64,000 bases of DNA from an uncultured Flavobacteriaceae bacterium (GCA_947494825.1 CANLWN010000003.1:124001-188000), one strand, 5' to 3'; counted from the stretch's first letter, positions 44,850 through 53,448 are shown. Program-made: numbers and translations. The notes: generated from the sequence alone by a model not told the origin.

Positions 44850-45716
44850 TTAAAGCTCGGTGAGCTTCCCATAGGTTTCCGGGCGACGGTCCCGATAAAA
44901 CTGCCAGGTGGAACGGACCTCATCAATAAGATCTAGGTCAAATTCGGCCACCAAAAGTTCATCATCATCACGCGATGCCTCGGCAAATATCTGCCCCCTG
45001 GGGTCTACAAAATACGATTGCCCATAGAATTTGCCCAGATTCCAAGGTTTCTCCTCACCTACCCGATTGATGCATCCCATAAAATAGCCATTGGCCGCCG
45101 CATGGGCCGGTTGTTCCAACTTCCACAGATATTCACTCAATCCGGCCACCGTGGCAGACGGATTGTACACGATCTCGGCACCATTAAGCCCCAGGACCCG
45201 TGCACCATCGGGAAAATGCCGATCATAACAGATATAGACCCCTACCTTGGCGTATTTTGTTTGGAAGACAGGATAGCCCAGATTGCCGGGTTTAAAGAAA
45301 AACTTTTCCCAAAAGCCCGTGGTATGGGGAATATGGTTCTTTCTGTATTTTCCCAAATAAGTACCATCCGCATCGATGACCGCAGCCGTGTTGTACAAGA
45401 TTCCGGCCTGTTCCTTTTCGTAAATAGGAACGATGATCACCATATCGTACTTTTTGGCATACACCTGCATTTTCTCTACCGTAGGTCCGGGGACCAATTC
45501 GGCCGAGGCATACCATTTGCTGTCCTGACCAGGGCAGAAGTAGGGCGTATTGAAAATTTCCTGCAAGCATAGGATCTGCACGCCCTGTTTTCCGGCATCT
45601 TCTATATAGGGGATATGCTTGTTGAGCATGGCATCCATGATCTCCTGTATGCTGCCCTCGCCCTCCGTCATGGGGAGGCTCATCTGTATCAATCCTGATT
45701 TTACTTTTCTAGGCAT
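44850..45716 (-). CDS. Beta-ureidopropionase, nitrilase family
   Basis: Hydrolyses N-carbamoyl-beta-alanine (or the methyl derivative from thymine) to beta-alanine, CO2 and ammonia. The nitrilase triad is E53 (CLQEIF), K126 (GKYRKNHIP) and C163 (YICYDRHFPD). 288 aa. A pyrimidine-derived substrate is inferred from the operon; by sequence alone N-carbamoyl-D-amino acid hydrolase or N-carbamoylputrescine amidase are possible. The gap upstream contains the four-helix-bundle gene. Confidence 0.9.
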   Translation of the reverse strand: MPRKVKSGLIQMSLPMTEGEGSIQEIMDAMLNKHIPYIEDAGKQGVQILCLQEIFNTPYFCPGQDSKWYASAELVPGPTVEKMQVYAKKYDMVIIVPIYEKEQAGILYNTAAVIDADGTYLGKYRKNHIPHTTGFWEKFFFKPGNLGYPVFQTKYAKVGVYICYDRHFPDGARVLGLNGAEIVYNPSATVAGLSEYLWKLEQPAHAAANGYFMGCINRVGEEKPWNLGKFYGQSYFVDPRGQIFAEASRDDDELLVAEFDLDLIDEVRSTWQFYRDRRPETYGKLTEL

Positions 45717-45726
45717 GTTTTTTATA

Positions 45727-45769
45727 GTTATGAGTGTTCAATTATTGAGTTATGAATTATGAATTAGGG
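45727..45769 (+). repeat. Heptamer tract at the 3' end of the four-helix-bundle gene
   Basis: Seven-base units (TTATGAG, TGTTCAA, TTATTGA, GTTATGA, ATTATGA, ATTAGGG) run across the last codons and stop of the gene. The segment 45751-45767 is an inverted copy of 46152-46169 at the other end of the gene. Confidence 0.75.
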
Positions 45770-46161
45770 GTCAAGTATTTTTGTTTGGTCGTGAGAATTA
45801 TGCTGTTTAATATTTTGATTATTTCATCACAATCCTTATTCAATTTATGAAATACTCTATGGTCTATATATCCGCTATCCTTCAATAAATTCAACCAATA
45901 GGTGGTTTCTCTGGCTTCTTTTAGGGAAATCCCCAATTTATACACAAAGTCCCTTTTGGAGACGGCGGCTACGGATTCATTAACATTCGCCCCAATGGAA
46001 GTTCCTGACCGTAAGATTTGTTTCGAAAGCACAAATTCCTTTTCCTTTTTTAGTCCTTTATATACTTCAATGATACCTAAAGCAAAATCATACGCTTTGC
46101 TGACAATAATATTATTTTTCCCAGTTGTTTTATCCTTTTGATTTCCCAATTCTAAACTCAT
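45757..46161 (-). CDS. Four-helix-bundle protein, 23S rRNA intervening-sequence type
   Basis: A 134-aa all-helical protein with the family signature SGTSIGANVNES (about 52-63) and helices at about 20-42, 43-70, 74-96 and 101-125. Relatives are encoded inside intervening sequences of 23S rRNA in spirochaetes and other bacteria, and the Avd accessory protein of diversity-generating retroelements has the same fold. Function is unknown; no reverse transcriptase is nearby. It begins 11 bases after the dihydropyrimidinase stop. Both its first codons and its last codons and stop lie inside heptamer repeats of opposite orientation, so repeat and gene form one unit. Confidence 0.88.
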   Translation of the reverse strand: MSLELGNQKDKTTGKNNIIVSKAYDFALGIIEVYKGLKKEKEFVLSKQILRSGTSIGANVNESVAAVSKRDFVYKLGISLKEARETTYWLNLLKDSGYIDHRVFHKLNKDCDEIIKILNSIILTTKQKYLTPNS

Positions 46162-46169
46162 AATTCATA
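46145..46169 (-). repeat. Heptamer tract at the 5' end of the four-helix-bundle gene
   Basis: On the minus strand GAATTAT, GAGTTTA, GAATTGG, GAAAT follow in a 7-base register and include the start codon and the first codons. Positions 46152-46169 are complementary to 45751-45767, with 12 consecutive pairs and only one mismatch and one bulge in the remainder. Confidence 0.75.
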
Positions 46170-46172
46170 GAT

Positions 46173-47555
46173 TCAAATCACTTTAGAGATAGTATCTCTG
46201 GGAATAAACTGCCCATGCCCGGCCCGTAGCTTACAGTTTTCATTTTCAATGGCCACCGATCCCCTTAAAATAACCGTTTCTACTTTGCCCACCACCTCTT
46301 GGCCCTCATAGGCCGAATAATCACAGTTCATATGATGGGTGTCTACCGATAGGGTATGCGCTTTCTTGGGATCAAAGACCACCAGATCGGCATCCGAGCC
46401 AATGGCTACGGTACCCTTTCGGGGATACATACCGAATATCTTCGCCGCATTGGTGGCGCTGACCTCCACGTATTTTGTAAGTGATATCTTCCCTTTGTGC
46501 ACTCCTTCGGAATACAGCAGTTCCATGCGGTGCTCTATAGCTGGATGTCCATTGGGAATCTTGGAAAAATCGTCCTTGCCCATCTGTTTCTGTTCCCAAA
46601 GAAAGGGACAATGGTCCGTACCTACCACTTGCACCAAGCCCTGGTTGATGCCGGACCATAGCGCCTCCTGGTCCTTCTTCTGCCGCAAGGGCGGACTCAT
46701 TACCCATTTGGCACCTTCAAAGTCCTTTTCGTACAGAGAGGCATCCAACACCAGGTATTGGGTGCAGGTCTCCACAAATACCTTTTGGTTCCTTTGCGTT
46801 GCCTTGCGAACGGCGTTCAACGCCCCCTCACAGGTCATGTGCACAATATAACCTGGACAATCGGTGTAATGGAGCATGTCGGTGAAACGTGCGGAGGCCT
46901 CTGCTTCGGTTACCTCGGGTTGGGATAAATAATGGTACAAGGGTGATAGGTTCCCCTGGGCCCTGTTCTTGGCGATCAAGGAATCGATCATATCCCCATT
47001 GGTCGCATGCACCGTGACCAGGCCACCGTGCTTCTGCACTACCTTCATCAACTGCACCATTTGTCCGTCGTCTATCATCAGGGCTCCCTTGTAGGCCATA
47101 AAGGTCTTAAAGGAAGTAATGCCCTCTTTCTCGATCATATGTACCACTTCCTTGGCAACGGCATCATTGAAATCGGTGACCGCCATATGATAGGAATAAT
47201 CCCCTATGGCCTTCCCCTTGGATTTTTGTTGCCAGGTTTTTAACGCATTCGCCAAAGTATCGCCCTGGGTCTGCAGGATAAAATCGATGACCATGGTGGT
47301 GCCCCCGTGCAAGGCCGCTCGAGTGCCCGTTTCATAATCATCACTGGAATAGGTGCCCATAAAGGGCATGTCCAAGTGCACATGCGGGTCTATACCGCCC
47401 GGAAACACCAGTTTATCCGTAGCATCAATGACCTTATCCGCGTCATAGTTCAAGTTTTTGCCAATGGCCACTATGGTCTCGCCCTCGGTATATACATCCG
47501 CGATATAACTCTCCGAAGCCGTTACGACCCTACCGTTTTTAATCAATATGGACAT
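46173..47555 (-). CDS. hydA: Dihydropyrimidinase
   Basis: Zinc amidohydrolase that opens dihydrouracil and dihydrothymine to the N-carbamoyl-beta-amino acids. Metal ligands H58 and H60 (DPHVHL), carbamylated lysine K150 (SFKTFMAYKG), H183 (TVHATN) and a later His/Asp set (HMTCEGAL; GTDHCPF near 314-320) are visible. 460 aa, the usual length. It starts one base after the transporter stop. Hydantoin or allantoin hydrolysis is possible by family, but the neighbouring PreA/PreT and amidohydrolase favour pyrimidines. Confidence 0.94.
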   Translation of the reverse strand: MSILIKNGRVVTASESYIADVYTEGETIVAIGKNLNYDADKVIDATDKLVFPGGIDPHVHLDMPFMGTYSSDDYETGTRAALHGGTTMVIDFILQTQGDTLANALKTWQQKSKGKAIGDYSYHMAVTDFNDAVAKEVVHMIEKEGITSFKTFMAYKGALMIDDGQMVQLMKVVQKHGGLVTVHATNGDMIDSLIAKNRAQGNLSPLYHYLSQPEVTEAEASARFTDMLHYTDCPGYIVHMTCEGALNAVRKATQRNQKVFVETCTQYLVLDASLYEKDFEGAKWVMSPPLRQKKDQEALWSGINQGLVQVVGTDHCPFLWEQKQMGKDDFSKIPNGHPAIEHRMELLYSEGVHKGKISLTKYVEVSATNAAKIFGMYPRKGTVAIGSDADLVVFDPKKAHTLSVDTHHMNCDYSAYEGQEVVGKVETVILRGSVAIENENCKLRAGHGQFIPRDTISKVI

Positions 47556-47556
47556 C

Positions 47557-49245
47557 TCATCGTTTTTTTAGCATTAATACGTAGTACAGTACGGACGAAA
47601 TAATAAAGCCCGTAAACCAAGATAAGGAATATAAAAAATTCAGTGCTGGGACCCAATAGCCCACCAGCGCCAAAAACACGCCCACCAGAAGGGCGATCAT
47701 CGCCGCGCTATTGATGCCCGACCTTCCATAAGCATAGCTGCCGTTTTCCTTGTAGAGCTCGGCCAGGGCCATATTCTTCTTGCGGATCACAAAATAATCC
47801 ACGATCAGGATGCCTAGAACGGGACCCAAGAGGCCGCTCACAAAAATGAGGAAACCCGAAATCTCGTTCAGGAGCCACCAGGGGGCTATCAAAATACCGA
47901 TGATCCCGGTGATGACCCCTCCCATGCGAAAACTGATCCGCTTGGGCAAAAGGTTGGAAAAGGCATTGGCCGGTGCAATCACATTGGCCGCAATATTGGT
48001 ACTCAGGGTGGCGATCAACAAAAAGATCTGCGCAATGATGACCACCGTCGGGTTCTTAAAATTAGCGATAAGGGAAACGGGATCCCAAGGCGCATCATCC
48101 GCAATAAGTATGTCCTTAAAGTTGATGACCGTGGCACAGGTAACAAAAATCCCTACAAAGGAATAGAGCATCATGGTGCCCGGCAGCCCGATGAACTGGC
48201 CGGCCACTTGATCTTTCTGCGTCTTGGCGTAGCGCGTGATATCCGCTATGCTGATCGACATGGTGGCCCAAAAGCCAACCATGGCCGTGAGCCATAACAA
48301 ATACCCCCAGAGTTTGGAGCCCCCACCGGCCTGTGTATCCACAAGGGAGGCGGTTACCACGCTGGACAATACCGGGGTCTCGCCCTCCGAATTTCTAAAC
48401 TGGACCTGTACCTCCCTTGCCTCGTTATAGTCAGGTAGCGTTATGGGTTCTGCGGTATACGATTTCCAGATGCCCGTAGTCTGTGATGAGAGCAGGCGAT
48501 AATCGTTTGCTTTTAGCGTTCCGTCCTTGTTCTTAAGGGCATTCAGCTGTAAATAGGCGCCTTCATCCGTCCTGGATATGACGGCTGCAGGTTTTTCCAA
48601 CTGCTCGCTCTGTTGCAGGACAACGGCAAAACCATCGGCCTTGCTATAGCCCCACCAGATCAACATCAATCCCATTACAATCAATATGGGCGCCGAATAG
48701 GCCTCCAACCATTTGATACTTTCCGTGCCTTTCCAAATAAAAAAGATATTGATCAACCAAAAAACGGCAAAGCCCACAAACTTGCCCAGCGAAAGGCCCA
48801 GTTCGCCCTGTGTACCTGTTAGGGCGTTAAAAATGGCATAAATGGCCAAACCACCGATCCAGGTCTGTACCCCGAACCAGCCACAGGCAATAATGCCCCG
48901 GGTCACCGAGGCCAGATGTACGCCTTTGATTCCAAAAACCGCCCGGCCGATCACCGGAAAGGGAATGCCGTACTTTACTCCTGCATGACCGTTCAATACC
49001 ATGGGAACCGTAATGATCAGGTTGGCCAGGCCAATGATGATCAAGGCCTCGTACCAATTCAATCCGGTCTTTATCATATAGGATGCCAGCAGGTAGGTAG
49101 GGATGCAAACGGCCATCCCCACCCATATGGCGGCCAGGTGCCATTTGCTCCAGGTGCGTTGTGCAGGTGGAACGGGTGCCAGGTCTTCACTGTATAACGA
49201 AGAACCCGAAACATCTTCCTGTAATTCAACAATATCCTTGCTCAT
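47557..49245 (-). CDS. NCS1 nucleobase:cation symporter with a long insertion
   Basis: Inner-membrane uptake protein for uracil, thymine or a related base. About 12 helices. Family segments: PTYLLASYMIKTGLNWYEAL near 49-68, PFPVIGRAVFGIKG near 95-108, TAMVGFWATMSISIADITRY near 320-339 and the FSNLLPKRIS loop. Start at 49245, two bases after the aminotransferase stop; the open frame upstream lies inside that gene. Between helices 5 and 6, at about 205-310, there is a roughly 100-residue hydrophilic stretch (from ADGFAVVLQQSEQ to DTQAGGGSK), much longer than the short loop usual in the family. 562 aa. Confidence 0.92.
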   Translation of the reverse strand: MSKDIVELQEDVSGSSLYSEDLAPVPPAQRTWSKWHLAAIWVGMAVCIPTYLLASYMIKTGLNWYEALIIIGLANLIITVPMVLNGHAGVKYGIPFPVIGRAVFGIKGVHLASVTRGIIACGWFGVQTWIGGLAIYAIFNALTGTQGELGLSLGKFVGFAVFWLINIFFIWKGTESIKWLEAYSAPILIVMGLMLIWWGYSKADGFAVVLQQSEQLEKPAAVISRTDEGAYLQLNALKNKDGTLKANDYRLLSSQTTGIWKSYTAEPITLPDYNEAREVQVQFRNSEGETPVLSSVVTASLVDTQAGGGSKLWGYLLWLTAMVGFWATMSISIADITRYAKTQKDQVAGQFIGLPGTMMLYSFVGIFVTCATVINFKDILIADDAPWDPVSLIANFKNPTVVIIAQIFLLIATLSTNIAANVIAPANAFSNLLPKRISFRMGGVITGIIGILIAPWWLLNEISGFLIFVSGLLGPVLGILIVDYFVIRKKNMALAELYKENGSYAYGRSGINSAAMIALLVGVFLALVGYWVPALNFLYSLSWFTGFIISSVLYYVLMLKKR

Positions 49246-49247
49246 AT

Positions 49248-50579
49248 CTAGTTGCAGTATTGATCGGCAATGGCCATGGCTTCGGAAACAATTCCAAGGC
49301 CCTCGTCCACTTCGTCCTTGCTCACGTTCAAGGGCGGGGCAATAAAGATCCAGTTCCACCTTACAAAGGTGAACATCCCCAGCTCCCGGATCTTGGCCGC
49401 CATTTTTAGGGTGGCCTCCATTTGATCGGGTTTGGCGTTCCAGGGCGTGGTGGGTTCCCTGGTCTCCCGGTTCTTTACCAGTTCTATACAGCCAAGCAGT
49501 CCCGTATTCCTGAAATCGCCCAGGGAAGGGTGCTTCTCCTTTAGTTTTTCCACTTCTGCCTCGATATAGCTTCCCATCTTGGCCGCTTTTGCCACCAGTC
49601 CCTCCTCCTCGAGGATCTTAATGTTCGCCACGGCCGCTGCACAGGAAACGGCATGGGCCGAATAGGTAAGCCCCAAAAGCATAGGGTGGTCGTTAAATTT
49701 TTGGGCGATGGTATCCGTGACCGTCATGGCCCCCAGGGGCAGATAGCCCGAGGTAAGCCCCTTGGCCATACACATGATATCCGGAGTTACCTCGTGATGG
49801 TCCACGCCGAACATTTTTCCCGTTCGGCCAAAACCGCTCATGGTCTCGTCAATAATTAAGAGGATACCATAGCGATCACAGATGTCCCGTACTTTTTTCA
49901 GGTACATGGGCGGATATTTAATACAGCCCGAGGAGCCGGACTCTCCTTCGAACAGGATCGCCGCAACGGCATCGGGGTTTTCAAACTGGACCACCCGCTC
50001 CAGGTGGGCCGCCGCCCGTTCCCCACATTCCTCCATGGTTGCGGAATTCCAAGGGCATCTATAAAAGTATGGGTTTTCTACATGGACAAAGTTGTTTACG
50101 GACTGCGCATCCATAGCAAACTTTCTGGGATCGCCCCCGGCGGACATGGCCCCGTAGGTAGCACCGTGGTATGACCGGTAATGGCCTATTATCTTGTGCC
50201 TTTTGGAATAGATTCTAGCGAGCTTAATCGCATTTTCTACCGCTTCTGCGCCTCCCAAGGTAAAAAAGGTCTTGCTAAGGTTGCCCGGGGTAATCTCCGC
50301 AAGCTTTTTGCCCAGCTTGCCCCGTACCTCTGTGGCCATGCCCGGATATACATAACTCACTTCCTGCATCTGTTTTGCTACGGCTTCGGTAATGCGCTGA
50401 TCGCCATGGCCAATGTTCACGTTCATCAACTGTGAGGAGAAGTCCAGGTATTTTTTTCCGTCCCTATCGTACACATAGGAGCCCTTGGCACGATGTGCAT
50501 TTATGGGATTGAGTCCGCCTTGTTTGGCCCAGGAAAATAAGGTGTAGTCTAAATTGTTCTTTACAATCTGATCATTCAT
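49248..50579 (-). CDS. Class III aminotransferase, beta-alanine-type
   Basis: PLP enzyme that most likely transaminates beta-alanine and 3-aminoisobutyrate to malonate semialdehyde and methylmalonate semialdehyde. The PLP lysine is K273 (MCMAKGLTSGYLPLGAM), the ring-contact Asp is D244 (LIIDETMSGFGRTG), and GGAEAVENAIKLAR (109-122) binds the phosphate. 443 aa. Function is inferred from position between the transporter and the semialdehyde dehydrogenase; other omega-amino acids could be substrates. Confidence 0.9.
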   Translation of the reverse strand: MNDQIVKNNLDYTLFSWAKQGGLNPINAHRAKGSYVYDRDGKKYLDFSSQLMNVNIGHGDQRITEAVAKQMQEVSYVYPGMATEVRGKLGKKLAEITPGNLSKTFFTLGGAEAVENAIKLARIYSKRHKIIGHYRSYHGATYGAMSAGGDPRKFAMDAQSVNNFVHVENPYFYRCPWNSATMEECGERAAAHLERVVQFENPDAVAAILFEGESGSSGCIKYPPMYLKKVRDICDRYGILLIIDETMSGFGRTGKMFGVDHHEVTPDIMCMAKGLTSGYLPLGAMTVTDTIAQKFNDHPMLLGLTYSAHAVSCAAAVANIKILEEEGLVAKAAKMGSYIEAEVEKLKEKHPSLGDFRNTGLLGCIELVKNRETREPTTPWNAKPDQMEATLKMAAKIRELGMFTFVRWNWIFIAPPLNVSKDEVDEGLGIVSEAMAIADQYCN

Positions 50580-50615
50580 GTATTGGCATTTGTTATGGGA
50601 GGAAATGGGTCCGGC

Positions 50616-52082
50616 TTAGCTCATCCAATTGATCTGTGCTTCCGGATTCCATTTCGTGGTTGTCTTTTTATTTTGGGTCCAAAATTCTATGGAGCTTCTA
50701 CCCGTAATATCCCCGACCCCGAATTTAGACTCGTTCCACCCGCCAAAGGAGAAAGGCTCCCGTGGTACGGGCACCCCAATGTTTACACCGATCATTCCGG
50801 CGCTGGCGCGTTCCATTACTTGTTTGGCCAGGCCGCCGCTTTGGGTAAACACCGCCGCGGCATTACCGTAATTGGATCCGTTCTCTATATCGATGGCCTC
50901 ATCCAGGTTCTTGGCCCTGATGATGGAAATGACCGGCCCAAAGATCTCTTCGCGGGCCACGGACATGTCGGTAGTGACATAATCCAAAATGGTAGGGCCT
51001 ACATAGAATCCGCCCTCCTTGCCGGGAACGGTGGCATTTCTGCCATCTACCAGCACTTTGGCCCCATTGTTCTCCGCCTCGGTAATATAACCTTCTATGC
51101 GTTCCTTGGCCGCCGCGCTGATTACGGAGCCCAGGTTTTCGCCCGGCACTATTTTTTTGGTCTCCTCTACCATACGGTCTATGATATGCTGCACCTTGTC
51201 TACCCCCACCATAACGGAGGCCGCCATACAGCGCTGGCCCGCACAACCAGACATGGAGGCCACCACGTTGGAAGCCGTCATTTCCGGATTGGCATCGGGC
51301 AGTACCAACAAATGGTTTTTGGCCCCGCCCAGGGCTACACAGCGTTTCAGAGAAGCGGTGGCACGCTTGTACACGATCTTGGCCACCTTGGTAGAACCTA
51401 CAAAGGAGACGGCTTCGATCTTGGGGTGGTCGCAAATGGCCTCTACCACTTCCTTACCGCCGTTTACAATATTAAAGACCCCTTTGGGGAGTCCGGCTTC
51501 CTGCAAGAGTTCCGCCATGCGCATGGTACTCAAGGGCACCAGTTCCGATGGTTTCATTACCATGGTATTGCCCAGCACCAGGGCGTTGGGCATGGTCCAG
51601 TGCGGTACCATATTGGGAAAGTTAAAGGGGGTAATACAGGCCACCACGCCCAAAGGCTTTCTTTCTATCCTACATTCCACGCCCTTGCTCACTTCCTGGA
51701 TCTCATTCACCACAATCTGTGGCATGGACACGGCAAACTCGCAGAGTTCCATACTTTTTTCCACTTCGGCCTTGGCCTCACCATAGGTTTTCCCGTTTTC
51801 CAGCTGCACCAAATTGGTGAGCTCCTCCATATGTTCCTCCAAGAGGGTCCTGTACTTAAAGAATATTTGAACGCGTTCCTTTAGGGTCTTTCCGGACCAT
51901 TCCGGATAGGCTTTGTGCGCTACCTGTACCGCCTTGTCCACATCGTCATAGGTAGACAGGGGAAGGGAGGAAATAATACTACCGTCCAAGGGACTGATTA
52001 CGTCCATGGGCGTGTGTCCGTTCCGTTCAAAACTTCCGTCTATAAAATTCTGTACCTGGGGTTGTTCCTTTATCCGTTGCAT
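50616..52082 (-). CDS. mmsA: CoA-acylating methylmalonate-semialdehyde dehydrogenase
   Basis: Converts malonate semialdehyde to acetyl-CoA and methylmalonate semialdehyde to propionyl-CoA, with NAD and CoA. Catalytic C285 is in GCAGQRCMAAS, the oxyanion Asn is N154 in ITPFNFPNMVP, and the segment LGGAKNH (251-257) replaces the general-base Glu of ordinary aldehyde dehydrogenases, which is diagnostic of this class. 488 aa from ATG 52082; an upstream extension in the same frame is A/T-rich leader. First gene of the operon; 36 bases separate it from the aminotransferase. Confidence 0.94.
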   Translation of the reverse strand: MQRIKEQPQVQNFIDGSFERNGHTPMDVISPLDGSIISSLPLSTYDDVDKAVQVAHKAYPEWSGKTLKERVQIFFKYRTLLEEHMEELTNLVQLENGKTYGEAKAEVEKSMELCEFAVSMPQIVVNEIQEVSKGVECRIERKPLGVVACITPFNFPNMVPHWTMPNALVLGNTMVMKPSELVPLSTMRMAELLQEAGLPKGVFNIVNGGKEVVEAICDHPKIEAVSFVGSTKVAKIVYKRATASLKRCVALGGAKNHLLVLPDANPEMTASNVVASMSGCAGQRCMAASVMVGVDKVQHIIDRMVEETKKIVPGENLGSVISAAAKERIEGYITEAENNGAKVLVDGRNATVPGKEGGFYVGPTILDYVTTDMSVAREEIFGPVISIIRAKNLDEAIDIENGSNYGNAAAVFTQSGGLAKQVMERASAGMIGVNIGVPVPREPFSFGGWNESKFGVGDITGRSSIEFWTQNKKTTTKWNPEAQINWMS

Positions 52083-52146
52083 ACTGTTCTCTTTTTCTAT
52101 TTTGAAGGTGTAGGCCTTTATATAAAAATACAACAAATAATTAAAG

Positions 52147-52171
52147 CGTAGGTTTTTACGGGCAACCTACG
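52147..52171 (-). terminator. Stem-loop between the GIN-domain gene and mmsA
   Basis: Arms CGTAGGTT (52147-52154) and AACCTACG (52164-52171) pair perfectly around a 9-base loop. It lies 27 bases beyond the stop of the GIN-domain gene. The downstream T-content on the minus strand is modest, so it may be a terminator or a 5' element of the pyrimidine operon. Confidence 0.5.
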
Positions 52172-52197
52172 TTTTCGGGGCGTGCCCGGTGGGATTT

Positions 52198-53022
52198 TTA
52201 CTCTTCCCGCTTAAAAAGTGTGGAGGTACCCATAAACTCTGATACAGTAATCTTTGGGTTGCCGTACAGATAGGTCTTGGCCGTGCCGCTGGAGGAAAGT
52301 TCAAAATGTTTATAGGCAAAGAATCTGGCGTTGGCAGAGCCTTCCACCCCGGCGATTACCGTAGCGGCCTCCAGTTTCTCCGCTCTTGCATTGGTATTTC
52401 CAATGAGCTTTATCTGCAGGGTATCGGTAGTACCCTCCATCCTAAAGGAGGCGTTGTTCCGTGCCTCTACCGTATTCTTTTCGCTTACCGAATAGATCTC
52501 TGCCTTGATCTTGTCCTTGAGGGTGATGTTGAGCGAATCTATGTCCAGATTAAAATCGCCACTACTGTTCCCCTCCATATTCAAGTCCATAATGGAGGCA
52601 TCGGCATTGAGCTGTAGTTTGGAAAAGCCAAAAGTATTGACGTACAATCGGTCCGTGTTGATGATGTCTACCATGCCTATCTGGCCCTCTCGCATGGTAA
52701 TGGATTCCAATTCGCGGTAGTTCACGGTAATGTCCAATTGCTTCTTGGCCGTTATGGTGTAGAAAGAACTGATGACCAGGGTGCTGTCCCTGACCTCGAA
52801 TTTTAGGATATCGATTAGATTATCATCGGCATTGATCACATAACCCGGTGTCACGGATTTGCTCAGGGTAATGGCCAGGTCGTCATTGAGTTCCACGGCA
52901 TTAAAGTCTGGCAGGTCCTGTATGACCTCTATGACGCTTCTGTTGCCTTTTATCTTTGGTTTTCGCTGCGCGTGAACGATACAATGGGTCAATACCAAAA
53001 CTGCTAGCACTATTTTCTTCAC
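52198..53022 (-). CDS. Secreted GIN-domain (DUF2807) protein
   Basis: Exported beta-helical protein of the 'putative auto-transporter adhesin, head GIN domain' type, abundant in Bacteroidetes and of unknown role. Signal peptide about 1-19 (IVHAQ). The rest consists of regular short beta strands: two GIN-like blocks (about 40-150 and 150-265) with repeated LxIxxxSL and VEARNNASFRMEG steps. 274 aa. No lipobox or T9SS C-terminal domain seen. It precedes the pyrimidine operon but is separated from it by a stem-loop. Confidence 0.8.
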   Translation of the reverse strand: MKKIVLAVLVLTHCIVHAQRKPKIKGNRSVIEVIQDLPDFNAVELNDDLAITLSKSVTPGYVINADDNLIDILKFEVRDSTLVISSFYTITAKKQLDITVNYRELESITMREGQIGMVDIINTDRLYVNTFGFSKLQLNADASIMDLNMEGNSSGDFNLDIDSLNITLKDKIKAEIYSVSEKNTVEARNNASFRMEGTTDTLQIKLIGNTNARAEKLEAATVIAGVEGSANARFFAYKHFELSSSGTAKTYLYGNPKITVSEFMGTSTLFKREE

Positions 53023-53104
53023 CTGGACCGGATTTAAGTTTGTTTCTCCCCTGCGGATAACTAAATATATTACAAAAAAGCGATATAATGCAGGTAAGTA
53101 GGGA

Positions 53105-53236
53105 AGACTTAGCGCCTAACTTAAAAAAAGTATGCAGCTAACTCTCCAAGACTTTGCACCTAACTTAAAATAAGTATGCAGCTAACTCTTGGAGACTTAG
53201 CGCGTAACTTTTTTCGATTTAGTAGGCAACTCTAAA
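53105..53236. repeat. Three 44-bp tandem repeats
   Basis: Copies begin at 53105, 53149 and 53193, each with AGACTT, then a variant of (T/A)(G)CxCxTAACTT and ending in GCAACTCT or GCTAACTCT. Copies 1 and 2 are about 85 percent alike by eye; copy 3 is more diverged. Confidence 0.8.
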
Positions 53237-53300
53237 AAAACGCTCTGTTTATGAGGTTTACCGCAGGGGATTTCCGAGGCTGAAAGAAATTGTTTGGAAC

Positions 53301-53448
53301 TGTCACATCGAGCGCCCGCCTGCCTGCCGGCAGGCAGGCCTCCCGAGGTCTCGTACGGAGGACAGGTAGTCGAGATGTAATGGAAACTAGAACCCTACAA
53401 GAGTTCTCGACTGCCCGACTGCCTCGGGCACGGCGCTCGAACTGACAT
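53301..53448. repeat. REP-like palindromic element
   Basis: The ends TGTCACATCGAGCGCC (53301-53316) and GGCGCTCGAACTGACA (53432-53447) are imperfect inverted repeats. Inside are a perfect 22-base GC-rich palindrome (53318-53339) and a hairpin TGCCCGA-CTGCC-TCGGGCA (53412-53430). The CTCGA...TCGAACTGACA words resemble dispersed palindromes I recall from many flavobacterial genomes. Confidence 0.65.

Noticed and set aside
45757-46161. Diversity-generating retroelement, because the four-helix-bundle protein resembles Avd
   Set aside because: No reverse transcriptase, template repeat or variable repeat was seen nearby.
50583-51884. Long plus-strand open frame of 433 codons
   Set aside because: Shadow of mmsA on the opposite strand; His/Gly/Tyr-rich composition typical of antisense frames.
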